DNA of 64,000 nucleotides from Thermogemmatispora sp042408735 (GCF_042408735.1 NZ_JBHOQV010000073.1:10753-74752); one strand, 5' to 3'. Positions 33,711 through 43,357 are shown, numbered from the stretch's first letter. Notes: a model not told the origin generated them from the letters alone. Numbers and translations: made by a program.

Positions 33711-34403
33711 AGGAAGCTTCTCCATCGCTGCTGAAAGCAAGCTGCCATACGTGGCTAGAGATCACTTCGTCTGCTGCTGGATAGTCTTGCCTGCCCGCCA
33801 GCCGAACAAAACCAACCAGCCGACCGACCGACCAACCGACCAACCAACCAACCAACGAGCTAGCTCGCCAGCCACCTGATCAAGCAGCACAATGGGAGGC
33901 CATTCCCCGAGGTATCCCGCTTGGGCGGTGCCTGGTGGTGGATAGCCTGCCGCCTGACTGCGGGCTGCCGCTGTGGCTGGCGGCGTCAGGGCGAAAAGGA
34001 GCGTTGTGGAAGGCGTCTGGCTTGCTCTGGGCTGGCAGCTCATTAAGCTTAAGATGGCAAGCAGCATCCGAAGTCTGGCACCACCATCGCTGTTATCATA
34101 CGGAGCCCCTCTGCCGGGAGCAAGCGAACGAAGAGAGAGTAGGAAAGGAGGACCATCGAGGCGAGCGATGCCTGCGGAGCGCAAGATACCAGGCAAATTG
34201 GGCCTTGATGGGCCTGGATCGCGCGACCAGGCACGGGGGAGGTATGTATGAAGGAGCTGGAAGGAGCCGCGGCAAAAACCAGACGCTGGCAATTGTCTCT
34301 CAAGACAGCGCACCGGAGAGGTGTCCTGCGGCTGGCCAGCTCCTGGGTCCTGCCGCGCTCCTTCGGTCCCCCCTTCAGGACCAGGTAAGAAGAGGCCAGC
34401 CGG
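33711..34403. other. Intergenic before the second binding-protein gene
   Basis: No gene is supported. It contains a tetranucleotide repeat tract (33810-33856), an adjoining 12-base palindrome (33856-33867), and a possible promoter on the minus strand: TTGCTC (34118-34123), 17 bases, TATGAT (34095-34100). The leader would be about 380 bases. Confidence 0.45.
33810..33867. repeat. GGTT/GGTC tetranucleotide tract with adjacent palindrome
   Basis: About twelve units of AACC or GACC (plus strand) run almost without interruption from 33810 to 33856 and abut the perfect palindrome CGAGCTAGCTCG (33856-33867). The tract lies about 100-145 bases upstream of the start of the second binding-protein gene, in its leader. 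Confidence 0.7.
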
Positions 34404-36149
34404 TCACGACTGGCTTTCGACGACGTAGATGTTGGCCCAGTCGTCGGGCGGGATAAGGTTCATGGCATTGTCCTTAAAGCCCACCACCAGCGGGTTGCGC
34501 AGAAAGACCGCGTCTACCTGCTCCAACGGCAGCCAGGCGACATCGTTGACGAGCTGCTGCTCGGCCTCCTGGTAAAGGCGCAGGCGAGCGGCTGTGTCCA
34601 GCGTACTATCGGCCTCCTGTAGCTTTTTCTGTACGAGCTGCTGCATAGCAGCATCACTGCTGACATTCTGACCATAGTTCATATTATTGTTGGGGACGCC
34701 CTGGCCGAACTGGGCCGAGAGCCAGTCTTGAGGGTCGGGATACTCGGCGACCCAGGCCAGGCCCCACATCTGCAGGCCATTGGGGTTGCTGGTGGCTGCC
34801 GTCACGCGACTCAACAGAGTATTATAGTCGACGGGGTCGGGAGTGACGGTGGCGCCCAGGCTCTGACGCCACATCGCTATAAGAGCGTTGGCCTCCTGAT
34901 CCAGGGTACTCAGCCCTGTGGCATAGGTCAGCTTGATAGGTGGCAGGCTCGACAGGTGCTCTTCCTGCAGGCCCTGAGCCAGGAGCTGGCGAGCCTTCGC
35001 CGGGTTGCCGGTCAGATTCTGGCTACCGTCAGGACCGGTCAATCTGGGGTTATAGCCGGGCATGCCCTGCGGCACGATATGGTTTGTCGGCTGTACCGTG
35101 CCTTTCCAGACCTGCTCGGCGATGGCGACCTTGTTGATCGCCAGAGCGAAAGCCTGACGGATATGGATATTGTCGAAGGGCTTCACAAGATAGTTCATCG
35201 TATAGTAGTTAATCCATAGCTGAGGAACCTGGTGAAAGTCTGCCCGCTTCTTATCGCTGGCGTAGCTGGCCAGGGGAACGCTGGTCAGGTCGACCTGGCC
35301 ATTCTGGTAAGCGTGATAGGCGTCGCTCGCCTGGCGATAGAAAGAGAAAATGATGCGACCGAGCTGGGGCTTGGCGCCGTAGTAGTAGGCGTTAGGGACA
35401 AAGTCGATTTCCTGGCCGTGGACGTAGCGGGCCACCTTGAAGGGGCCGGCCCCGCCGCCCTCCGTCAAATGATCACTAAGATTGCTATGATATTTTTCAA
35501 CCAGGCGCCGCTCAACGACAAAAGAGCAGGGGTTGGTCAGCATGGCCAGGAAATAGGGAGCTTTTTGGCGCGTGACCAGGACCACGCTCTGCTTGTCTGG
35601 TACCAGGATACTATCGCCGATCAGAGTAGGGATGGTGCCGCTCAGCAACTTGTCGGCATCGCGCAAGAGGGCCAGATAGAGAGGGGCCGTCGTCGAGCGT
35701 GTCGACGGTTGTAGGGCGCGATCGAGACTGTAGGCCACATCTTGAGCGGTCAAGGGAGTGCCGTCGCTGAACTTCAAGTTCGGCTTCAGGTGGAAGGTCC
35801 AGCTTAGGCCGTCGCTAGAGACCGTCCAGGAGCTGGCGAGCTGGGGACGAACCTGTAGCTGGTCATCAAGCTGGACCAGCCCTGTAAAGATAAGCTCAAC
35901 GGCTCGGATCGCCGAGGGATCGGTTACCAGGGCCGGATCAAGGGTAGTATAATCGGAGAGACCAATCTGCGGCTCGCGATAGATCTGCTTGCTGGCCGGG
36001 GCCTTCACCAGGTGGGGCTGGCGGGTGCCAATCTGGCAGGCAGCCAAGACCAGCATAAGGGCCAGCAGAGTGAGCGCGCTCATCAGGCTCTCTTGAAGGG
36101 TCCTGCCCTTCTTCTTCTGAAGCTTCTGCCGATCGGTCTGACTCATCAT
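34404..36149 (-). CDS. Peptide ABC transporter substrate-binding lipoprotein (first of three paralogs)
   Basis: The 581-residue product has an N-terminal basic segment (SQTDRQKLQKKKGR), a signal helix and the lipobox VLAAC. The mature part matches the SBP_bac_5 family: LIFTGLVQLDDQLQVRPQLASSWTVSSDGLSWTFHLKPNLKFSDGTPLTAQDVAYS, KPFDNIHIRQAFALAINKVAI and NDVAWLPLEQV. It lacks the CGGG linker of the two paralogs (CQIG instead). It is the most upstream gene of the leftward transport locus. A GGAG site lies upstream of the ATG pair at the start. Confidence 0.92.
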   Translation of the reverse strand: MMSQTDRQKLQKKKGRTLQESLMSALTLLALMLVLAACQIGTRQPHLVKAPASKQIYREPQIGLSDYTTLDPALVTDPSAIRAVELIFTGLVQLDDQLQVRPQLASSWTVSSDGLSWTFHLKPNLKFSDGTPLTAQDVAYSLDRALQPSTRSTTAPLYLALLRDADKLLSGTIPTLIGDSILVPDKQSVVLVTRQKAPYFLAMLTNPCSFVVERRLVEKYHSNLSDHLTEGGGAGPFKVARYVHGQEIDFVPNAYYYGAKPQLGRIIFSFYRQASDAYHAYQNGQVDLTSVPLASYASDKKRADFHQVPQLWINYYTMNYLVKPFDNIHIRQAFALAINKVAIAEQVWKGTVQPTNHIVPQGMPGYNPRLTGPDGSQNLTGNPAKARQLLAQGLQEEHLSSLPPIKLTYATGLSTLDQEANALIAMWRQSLGATVTPDPVDYNTLLSRVTAATSNPNGLQMWGLAWVAEYPDPQDWLSAQFGQGVPNNNMNYGQNVSSDAAMQQLVQKKLQEADSTLDTAARLRLYQEAEQQLVNDVAWLPLEQVDAVFLRNPLVVGFKDNAMNLIPPDDWANIYVVESQS

Positions 36150-36527
36150 CCTATCTATGCTCCTGCAGAATCGTTGCGCCGGAGAGTAGCCCGGAGGATA
36201 TCTAAAGGAAGAACGCAGAGCAGAGGGAAAAGCATCTCCTGAGAGTTGAGTCGCTGGCCTGACGCCTCTCCTGTCTAGCGCCTCTTTTCTCCGCTCTTCC
36301 GGACTGTGGGCGTTGTGAGAAGAGAGGAAAAAAGCCGGAACACAGAGCGGTCCTGCTCGGCTGGCTCACCCTGTCTATCTTCCTCCCTCTGTCCCACCTG
36401 CTTGCCGTGCAGGACTGGCTGTTGGTGTCCCGGCTTCTGGCTGCAAAGAAGAGATAAAGCGGCTAGCGACCTCGCACCTGCCTCGTAGAGAAGCCTGTGC
36501 GAACCCATCTGCTCTTCCGCTGCTAAA
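36150..36527. other. Intergenic before the first binding-protein gene
   Basis: No gene is supported on either strand. The promoter of the transport locus must be here or further upstream, but I see no strong -35/-10 pair. A weak TTAGAT-like -10 at about 36196-36205 on the minus strand is not convincing. Confidence 0.35.
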
Positions 36528-37964
36528 CTATCCCATCTGGCGATCTGAGGCCAGCGTATTGCGTGGGGCCAGGGCGGCGGCTCGCAGCGCGGCGCGCAGG
36601 AAGACGCTTAGATCGGTCTCACTCAGATCGCTGGGCCAGCCCATGAACTCTTCGCCTGCCGCCTGCACGATCTGCAGCGTATGGCCCTGGTCGGCGGCGG
36701 CATCCGCCTGAGCAGCGACCAGCCCGATCGTGGCAAAAAGCGGCTTCGGCTCATAGCCAAGGTTGAGATAGCGGCGGGCGGCCAGATAGGCACCTTCAAG
36801 ATCGCGCGCCTCCAACTCCCCCTGGAGCGTCTCCAGCAGAGCAGGGGCCAGCAAGCCGCCGCCGACGTGCATGTGGGGAGCGCTATGCTGAGCTTGGCCG
36901 CTGACCAGACCCAGATTCTTGCGCAGCTCATTCACAAAGACAGCCGAGGTGAAGAGCAGCGGGACCACCTCGATATCCTGTACCTGAGCAAAGACCAGGC
37001 GAACGGCAGCGGCGTACAGGAGGCCGTGGGCTGCCTGGATAAAAGCGTTCCGATCCTCGTCACCGATCTGGTGCAGAATATCGGCGGCGGCCAGGGAAAT
37101 AACCGAGCCGACCGCGCGTGGCGAGGCCGCGCCCTGAATGAGGGCCTCATGAACGGCCTGGCAAACCTGGGCCGGGCCGGCATCGCTCAGCAGCAGCCCC
37201 CGCAGAGGGAGGGCGCGCTCATTGCGCGGCGGCGAGATGCGTCGGCGGATCAGCTCGAAGTCCCCCTGATGCTGAGCGATAAAGTCGCGCACCGTTCCAA
37301 CCCAGGCCGGTTCCTCGCTACTGACGGGCAGGTGAGGAGCCAACCAGTGAATAATATTGGGGGCCCGGTCTCCCCATTCTACGGGATCGAGCAACTGGTA
37401 GCCGCGCACCGCGAACATCAAGGGATGGCCCGCCTGATGGAAGGTCATAGCCAGGCCCTCGTAGGTGCGGGCCTGCATTGTCCGGTAGTCGGCGCCGGTG
37501 GCATAGAGACCCAAGAGGAGCCGCTCAGCTAGCTCGGCCTGGTTGTGATAGATAGCCTCACGCATCAGCGTGCCGACGCTCTTTCCTTCAGGCAGCTCGC
37601 TGGGATAGTAAGGCCGGGGGTAGGTCGGCTGCCTGTCACGCCCTGCGCGCACAGCGGCACTGGCCGCACATAGCGCCTGGACCAGCAGCGGCAACGGACG
37701 TAAGCGGTTCTCCAGGCTCTCGCCTACCAGATGATCGTAGGCATGCAGCCAGCGGCTCAGGACACTGGCGGCGGTGAGCGTCAGCACCGTGTGTCCTTCG
37801 GGGTCGCCATGAGCGGCGATCATCCCAACGCGCCCGATCAAGACATCGATATCTGCTTTGCCATGAACCAACTCCCGGGTCACGCTGGCCAGGCGCGACG
37901 CATCGGCAGCCGCCGCGGCCTCAACCAGCTCCGAGAGATCAACCCTCATGCCGACTGATGCCAT
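36528..37964 (-). CDS. Unknown all-helical 478-residue protein
   Basis: The product is almost entirely helical with many Ala and Leu residues, no signal peptide and no clear membrane helix. It appears to contain two related halves: ARTYEGLAMTFHQAGHPLMFAVRGYQLLDPV with IIHWLAPHL in the first, and a helix bundle with DAGPAQVCQAVHEAL, HGLLYAAAVRLVFAQVQDIEVVPLLFTSAVFVNELR and YLAARRYLNLGYEPKPLFATIGLVAAQADAAAD in the second. Several His residues in helices (HQAGHP, HW, HMHVGG) could bind metal or a cofactor. The second half recalls the helical domain attached to some Rieske proteins, but this is a loose impression. GGAGAT precedes the ATG. Confidence 0.6.
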   Translation of the reverse strand: MASVGMRVDLSELVEAAAAADASRLASVTRELVHGKADIDVLIGRVGMIAAHGDPEGHTVLTLTAASVLSRWLHAYDHLVGESLENRLRPLPLLVQALCAASAAVRAGRDRQPTYPRPYYPSELPEGKSVGTLMREAIYHNQAELAERLLLGLYATGADYRTMQARTYEGLAMTFHQAGHPLMFAVRGYQLLDPVEWGDRAPNIIHWLAPHLPVSSEEPAWVGTVRDFIAQHQGDFELIRRRISPPRNERALPLRGLLLSDAGPAQVCQAVHEALIQGAASPRAVGSVISLAAADILHQIGDEDRNAFIQAAHGLLYAAAVRLVFAQVQDIEVVPLLFTSAVFVNELRKNLGLVSGQAQHSAPHMHVGGGLLAPALLETLQGELEARDLEGAYLAARRYLNLGYEPKPLFATIGLVAAQADAAADQGHTLQIVQAAGEEFMGWPSDLSETDLSVFLRAALRAAALAPRNTLASDRQMG

Positions 37965-38141
37965 AAAATATCTCCATTACATTTATAGTATCTACTATAC
38001 CGTTTCAAGCGAACAAGAACAGAGAGAGGGAAGCGAAGCCACAGAGGGAGGAGACGGACCAGCCTCTGACCCGTGACCCTGCGGCGCTGGGGCGCTGGCG
38101 TAGGCCGGGAAGGCTCGGGGCAGAAGAAAGAAAGGCGCGCA

Positions 38142-38918
38142 TCAAGCGGACTGTTGCAGCTCGCGGATCGCCTGTTCAATGCGCGGAATCTCGGCGTATT
38201 CCTCATCGAGAAGCTTGTAAGCGCGCTCCAGGTATAGCTCAGCGATACGGGCTGAATGCTTGCCCGCATCGCAGGCTGCCGTGATGAGGGCGCTGCCCTT
38301 GTACTTCTCGGGGAGGAGTCGCACGATGCGCTGCATCTTCTGGCGGGTTTCCTGCAGAAGATGGGCGTCGTTGCCTTCCAGGGCGTAGCGAGCCACCCCA
38401 ACCAGTTTCCCCAGCTCTGCCAGGCGCTGGCGGTCCGTCATCGTCTGAAAGAGCAGCTCCTCTGGGTCCAGGTCGTCCAGAGCGGGCAGCTCATCCTTTG
38501 GAGAAAGGCGGCTGGCGCTCTGCTCAAAGGAAGCGCTGTAGTTCAGATAGAGCTGGCCATACTCCTGGCAAGCCTGAGCCGCCAACTGCATCTTGGCCGC
38601 TTCATCGCGTGGGTGGATTGCCCCCAGTTCGCAGAGATCATCATCGCGGTATTGGGCCAGGACCTGCAGATAATCGAGATCTCTCCCTGACTCTAGCTCC
38701 TCAAGCATCGGAGGGATGGGCATCACCTGCACATTTGGCTCATCCATGGGCAGATGAGCCGCCAGGATCGAAGGCAGATATCTGGCCAGGGATAGCGGGA
38801 GAGGCGGCACCACGCAGTAGGTGTAGAAGAGGCGCCGCTCATCCTCGCTGCTGCGGGCAAAAAAGATCGCATGTCCCTTGGGTGCCTGGGGGTCACCACG
38901 CAAGAAGCGCAAATCCAT
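38142..38918 (-). CDS. Unknown 258-residue soluble protein
   Basis: The product starts MDLRFLRGDPQAPKGHAIFFARS, with strand-like segments in the first 70 residues (RRLFYTYCVVPPLPLSLARYLP), then is helical and acidic. The C-terminal 100 residues (YLERAYKLLDEEYAEIPRIEQAI) look like a helical hairpin or TPR-like pair. No catalytic motif is recognised. GGAGGAG lies upstream of the ATG. It sits between the TPR-protein gene and the unknown helical protein, all leftward, and the three may form a functional group, though gaps of about 180-200 bases separate them. Confidence 0.6.
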   Translation of the reverse strand: MDLRFLRGDPQAPKGHAIFFARSSEDERRLFYTYCVVPPLPLSLARYLPSILAAHLPMDEPNVQVMPIPPMLEELESGRDLDYLQVLAQYRDDDLCELGAIHPRDEAAKMQLAAQACQEYGQLYLNYSASFEQSASRLSPKDELPALDDLDPEELLFQTMTDRQRLAELGKLVGVARYALEGNDAHLLQETRQKMQRIVRLLPEKYKGSALITAACDAGKHSARIAELYLERAYKLLDEEYAEIPRIEQAIRELQQSA

Positions 38919-39117
38919 AGTCTCCTCCCGTTGCTCGTGGCCTGTGCTACTCTTGTCTTGCTAGCTAGATAATAAGGCGTTTGGACTCCCCTGGCAAGGT
39001 ATCGGCCTGACCTCTCGTCTCTGACTTCTGCTCTGCTGGGCTGCCCTCTCTGTGTTCTGGTAGAGTCGGCCTGGCCAGCCTACCGTGCCGGCGGGAGCGG
39101 GTGGGCCTGGCTATCAA

Positions 39118-41340
39118 TTAGGCCAGGCCCTTGCGAAGCTGGCGGAGGCGTTTCAGCAAATCTTTATTGGCGCTGAGGGCCTCCTCACTCAAGTCCCCCC
39201 CAGTAGGAATACTCTCTTCATAGGCTTTGAGCTGCTCGAGCAGCTCAGATGGACCGGCAAGGCGCACATACGACTCCAGCAGCGCGCGGGCCTGCTGTTC
39301 CTGATTCAAGCGCACCTCAGTAATGGCGGCCTGCGCATAGAGAGGGGCATATTGGCGCATAAAAGGAGCGGTCCACTGCTCAGGCTGGGGCAGCGACTGG
39401 CGCACCTGTTCCACCAGGTTGATGGCCTGCTGTAGCTCTCCGGCGGCCTCGGAGAGCTGGTCGCGTGCCAGCAGCACCCCGGCGCGCTCGTAGCGCGTAT
39501 CCGACTCACCCAGGGGCAAACGCTGCTGCTGATAGAGCTGGAGGGCGGCCTCGAGGCTTGTCCAGGCCTCGTCGAGCTGCTCACTGTTGCGGCGAGCCAG
39601 GCCCAGGGCCAGCAGTGTCTCGGCCTGGCCGGCCAGATCCTCGCCCTGCTCGAAGCCTCTCAGCGCCGTCTCGCAGCGTTCAATGGCCTCTGACCAGCGC
39701 TGCTGGCCGATCAGGACCTGAGCGGTCCCCAGGGTAGCGGCAGCCGTGCCGACCGGATTCTCCAGTTGCTGGAACTGTCGTTCGGCCTCGCTGTAGGTCA
39801 ACAGGGCCGCCTGCAGCTCGCTGCGGGCCAGGTAGGTACGGGCCAGGGCTAGCAGCGCCTCAGCGGCCAGCAACGGCTCCTGAAGTACCTCGGCCTGCTG
39901 ACGGGCCTCACTAAAGCGGCCCTCGGCCCGCGTAAACTCGCCAACCGTCAGATACCACTCGCCCTCGGTCAGGGCCAGTAGCGGAACAAGGCGAGCATGC
40001 TGCGGCCCGGACTCGCTGCCCGGGCGCGCCCTCGTGAGCTGCTCCCAGGCGGCCTGAAGCGAGCCACCGGCAATTGCCAGCCGGGCCTGACGCAGGGCGG
40101 CCTCGGCCAGCCCATAGGAGCGGAACGGCTCGGCTAGCTGGGCGGCGTGTCTGGCAGCCTCCTCGTAGAGTTCGTGAGCGCGGGAAGGCTGGCCGCGCTG
40201 GCGGTGAATCTCACCCAGACCCAGCAGCGCCTGACTTGCCAGGAGCGGATTGGTTGAAAGATGGGCCTGCCGCTGGGCCGCTGAGAACGTTTCTGTGGCC
40301 CGCTCTAGCTGACCGCGTCGTCGCAGAATCTCGGCCAGACAGAGCTGAGCCTCTGCCGTCCCGGGACGACGCGCCAGCGCCTGATAAGTACGCAGGGAGC
40401 GCTGTACCTGCGAGCTGGCGTAAGCCAACTGCCCGCGGCGAAGATTGATCTCGCCCAACAGGCGCAGGGCCTGAGCAAGCCCCAGGGCATTACGCTGATT
40501 CTCATAGACCTGCTGAGCGCGTTGAGCGCTGGCCAGAGCCTGTTCGAGCTGATTGTTGGCCAGGGCGACGGCGGCCAGACCGAGGTTGCCATCGGCTTGC
40601 CCCAGCTCATACTCCAGCTCCAGGGAGCGTCGGATCACCTCACCGAAAAGATCGGCGGCCTCGGCCAGCCGCCACTGCTCCAGACAGATCTGGGCCAGGC
40701 CATTCAGAGCATCGACCGCCCCATAGTGATCGCGCTGCGCCTCGTAGACGGCCAGGGCCTGCCGATAAGCTTCTTCTGCCGTTGCAAACTTTCCCTCAAG
40801 CCGACAGGTATCGCCGTAGCTGCGGCGGGCGTCGGCCTCCGTAATCGCCTCGCCCGCCTCCTGAAAAGCTGCCACCGCCTGTTGATAATAAGCGGCAGCC
40901 TGGGCGATATGGCCGCGCTGAAGCTCCAGATGCCCTAGAGCGAGCCAGACATTGCCCTGTCCCCTGACAGCGCGCTGTTGCTGGTAGAGAGCGCTGGCCT
41001 CCTCGTAAGCCTGCTGAGCCAGATCGAGATGGGCCCGCTGCCGCTCCAAATGCCCCAGGGCCATCGTGGCAGCCGCCTCGCTGAGGGGCTGCTCGGCCTG
41101 ACGATAATAATTGCGAGCGCGCGAGTAGCTGATGATGGCGCTATCGATGAGATTATTCTGTTGCTGGACCTCTGCGAGCAGCATGCGGCTATCGCCGGCG
41201 TGGCGATAATCGCCGGCCAGGCGGAAGCGCACCTCGGCATCGCTGAAAGCTTCGGCGGCCTTATCAAGTTTGCCCTCATTGAGAGCATCAACTCCCTCAC
41301 GGAGCCGCTGATGGGCCACGGAGATATCTTGAGTTGTCAT
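39118..41340 (-). CDS. Large tetratricopeptide-repeat protein
   Basis: The 740-residue protein consists of about 18 TPR-type helix pairs from end to end (for example AAEAFSDAEVRFRLAGDYRHAGDSRMLLAEVQQ, AYEEASALYQQQRAVRGQGNVWLALGHLELQRG, AIERCETALRGFEQGEDLAGQAETLLALGLARR). Spacing of about 40 residues and the GNVWLALG-type loops resemble LGN/Rapsyn-type repeats. There is no signal, membrane or DNA-binding domain. It likely scaffolds other proteins. It is the first of three leftward genes of unknown function. Confidence 0.85.
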   Translation of the reverse strand: MTTQDISVAHQRLREGVDALNEGKLDKAAEAFSDAEVRFRLAGDYRHAGDSRMLLAEVQQQNNLIDSAIISYSRARNYYRQAEQPLSEAAATMALGHLERQRAHLDLAQQAYEEASALYQQQRAVRGQGNVWLALGHLELQRGHIAQAAAYYQQAVAAFQEAGEAITEADARRSYGDTCRLEGKFATAEEAYRQALAVYEAQRDHYGAVDALNGLAQICLEQWRLAEAADLFGEVIRRSLELEYELGQADGNLGLAAVALANNQLEQALASAQRAQQVYENQRNALGLAQALRLLGEINLRRGQLAYASSQVQRSLRTYQALARRPGTAEAQLCLAEILRRRGQLERATETFSAAQRQAHLSTNPLLASQALLGLGEIHRQRGQPSRAHELYEEAARHAAQLAEPFRSYGLAEAALRQARLAIAGGSLQAAWEQLTRARPGSESGPQHARLVPLLALTEGEWYLTVGEFTRAEGRFSEARQQAEVLQEPLLAAEALLALARTYLARSELQAALLTYSEAERQFQQLENPVGTAAATLGTAQVLIGQQRWSEAIERCETALRGFEQGEDLAGQAETLLALGLARRNSEQLDEAWTSLEAALQLYQQQRLPLGESDTRYERAGVLLARDQLSEAAGELQQAINLVEQVRQSLPQPEQWTAPFMRQYAPLYAQAAITEVRLNQEQQARALLESYVRLAGPSELLEQLKAYEESIPTGGDLSEEALSANKDLLKRLRQLRKGLA

Positions 41341-41441
41341 GGCACTCTGATCTCTCTAGCCAGTGGCTCGGGCCTTGGTTTCTTCCTGGATGAACAGTCG
41401 TCCCACTTATTGTAGTGCGTCGCTGGCAGAAAGTCAAAAAG

Positions 41442-41470
41442 GGGACAAGGCTGAGTCGCTGTGGTACAAT
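41442..41470 (+). promoter_or_regulatory. Promoter for the cNMP-binding protein gene
   Basis: GGGACA (41442-41447), a 17-base spacer and TACAAT (41465-41470) preceded by TGG form a plausible extended -10 promoter, 80 bases before the start codon. Confidence 0.55.
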
Positions 41471-41549
41471 ACATCCGGGCCAAAACGATGGAAGCGTGGC
41501 AGGCGCCTGCTCGGGTAGCGAGTCGATCTTGCAAGAGGAGCTATTTCCA

Positions 41550-41981
41550 ATGTATGAAGACGTCTTAAGAAAGGTGAGCTTATTTTCGAGCCTGAGCGAC
41601 AAGGAACTGAAAGCTATCGCCAGGAGTCTCCAGGAAAGGCACTACAGTCGCGGCACAGCCCTCTTTCATCAGGGCGATACGGGGACTGGCCTCTACATCA
41701 TCACCGCGGGGCGAGTGAGCATTATCCAGGCCAACGATCCCGATCGGGCGGAGGAAGTAATCGGAACGGCAGGACCCGGGGAAGTGCTGGGAGAGATGGC
41801 GCTCTTGGATGATCTTCCGCGCTCGGCCAGTGTCGTGGCCGATGAAGAGACCACAGCCATCATTCTGCCTATCTGGGAGTTTCGGAGCGTGCTGCGACAG
41901 CAGCCAGAGATTGCGCTCAAGCTGCTGAGCGTGCTCAGCCGTCGCTTGCGCAAAGCGGAGGGGCGCCTGGCGGAGCACTGA
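41550..41981 (+). CDS. Cyclic-nucleotide-binding (Crp-like) domain protein without DNA-binding domain
   Basis: The 143-residue product starts at ATG 41550 with GAGGAG upstream. It begins FLRK-like (YEDVLRKVSLFSSLSDKELKAIA) and follows the cNMP-binding beta roll: HYSRGTALFHQGDTGTGLYIITAGRVSI, GPGEVLGEMALLDDLPRSASVVADEETTAIILP. The phosphate-binding cassette reads GEMALLDDLPRSASV, a good match to the cassette in cyclic-nucleotide binders. There is no C-terminal helix-turn-helix, so it probably acts by binding other proteins. The ligand is unknown. Confidence 0.9.
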   Translation: MYEDVLRKVSLFSSLSDKELKAIARSLQERHYSRGTALFHQGDTGTGLYIITAGRVSIIQANDPDRAEEVIGTAGPGEVLGEMALLDDLPRSASVVADEETTAIILPIWEFRSVLRQQPEIALKLLSVLSRRLRKAEGRLAEH

Positions 41982-42347
41982 GGCGGAAGCCGGGGAGCGC
42001 AGTGTGGTTGATGCGGGCCGAGAAGAGAACGGGGGACCGGCCTGGGGCTGAAGCAGAGGCCAGTGAGGGGGAAGGAATGAGGCGAGAGACAGCAGGTGAC
42101 AGACAGCAGGCAGGGGCAAGGGAGGGGCCAGAGTCCCCCAATCCATCAGCGTCGTGGGCGCGGCCGAAGCGGGGACGTGGTTTCCAGGGCAAAGACAGGC
42201 AATCCCCACCCGGGGAGAGCAGATCAGCGCGATAGGTAGGAAGAAAGCCCGGGTCTTCCTGCCACGGCGACGGTTCCGTCGGTTCCGATTGTCAGCGGAC
42301 GGTGCTGCTCGGGTCGTGAGGGAGGTGGGATAAGCGCTGAGGCAGGC

Positions 42348-42806
42348 TTATTCGGCCTTCTCGCGATTGAGCAGCTGCTGGATTTCCTCGAACATCGTCT
42401 CGACATCGCCGAAGGAGCGGTAGACGCTTGCGAAGCGGATGTAGGCGATTTTATCCATGCGGCGCAAGCGTTCCATCACCAGCTCACCGATCACGCTGCT
42501 GGGTACCTCCTGCCGGCCCATGCGATAAAGCTCTTGCTCGATCTCGTCGATGGCGCTCTCGATTTCCCCGACGGGAAGGGGCCGCTTCTCACAGGCTTTG
42601 CGGATGCCGATATAGAGCTTTTGCCGATCGAAAGGCTCGCGGCGCTGATCGCGCTTAATGACCATCAGGTGGGATGGTTCGACCCGCTCGTACGTACTGA
42701 AGCGCCCTTTGCAGCGTTCGCACTCACGTCTCCTGTGGATTGCATCGCCGATATCGCGCGAGTCTTTGACTCGGGACTCGGTGCCGCCACAATATGGACA
42801 TTTCAT
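42348..42806 (-). CDS. nrdR: Transcriptional repressor NrdR
   Basis: NrdR represses ribonucleotide reductase genes in response to (d)ATP. The 152-residue product has the N-terminal zinc ribbon with C3, C6, C29 and C32 (MKCPYCGG ... RRECERCKGRFSTYERVE) and then the ATP-cone domain (about 49-139) beginning VIKRDQRREPFDRQKL and including RMGRQEVPSSVIGELVMERLRRMD. The end AYIRFASVYRSFGDVETMFEEI is typical. No nrd genes occur in this window. The GGGAG ribosome binding site is well placed. Confidence 0.95.
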   Translation of the reverse strand: MKCPYCGGTESRVKDSRDIGDAIHRRRECERCKGRFSTYERVEPSHLMVIKRDQRREPFDRQKLYIGIRKACEKRPLPVGEIESAIDEIEQELYRMGRQEVPSSVIGELVMERLRRMDKIAYIRFASVYRSFGDVETMFEEIQQLLNREKAE

Positions 42807-43072
42807 CCCGCAGCTCCCAACTCTGGGTAGAATACTGTCGAGATGATTCTATCACAGAAGCAGAAGTGGCGACAGAGACGGTGAAGCCTTGCTGGCCGCG
42901 GCTAGCCTGGCTCGCCGGCGGGAGCCGCGCCCTGGCCCTCGGCTGGTATCCGCAATCCGCAAGGAGGAAGACCGGCCCCGTCTGGCCGTGTGGCCTCATG
43001 TAGGAGAGGCTGGCCCTGACTGTCCCTGGACTTTCGCTGCCTGATCTGTCGTGCTCTGGGCCGCGCCTTCCT

Positions 43073-43357
43073 CTAGCTCAGCGCGAGCACCAGAGACAGG
43101 CGAGTGTTTCCCCGGCGCGCCTGACCTTCCTGGCGTCGCCGGCGCGAGGAGCGCTTTTTCTCCCTCACAGCAAACTCGTTCCCCTCCGGCCGCTCCTTCC
43201 CTACATAGCCCGAGCGCAGCCGTGATCCTTCGCGCCAGTAGGCATACCAGTAGGGGCCATGTCCCTGGCCCTCGCGACAGGTGCTGCAGGTCGGTTTCCC
43301 GCACTTGCGGTACTGGAGCTGATAGGTAACATGGTGATCGCTCGGAATCTGCGCCAT
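43073..43357 (-). CDS. DUF6788-like small zinc-binding-type protein
   Basis: The 94-residue product is counted from ATG 43357, with AAGGGGAG upstream. The core YRKCGKPTCSTCREGQGHGPYWYAYWREGSRLRSGYVGKE has three Cys (C19, C24, C27) and a His (H33), the hallmark of a small domain family (DUF6788) often found near transposases or in large copy numbers. The tail is strongly basic (KKRSSRRRRQEGQARRG). Function is unknown; nucleic-acid binding is plausible. An AT-rich stretch with an inverted repeat lies upstream of its start. Confidence 0.7.
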   Translation of the reverse strand: MAQIPSDHHVTYQLQYRKCGKPTCSTCREGQGHGPYWYAYWREGSRLRSGYVGKERPEGNEFAVREKKRSSRRRRQEGQARRGNTRLSLVLALS

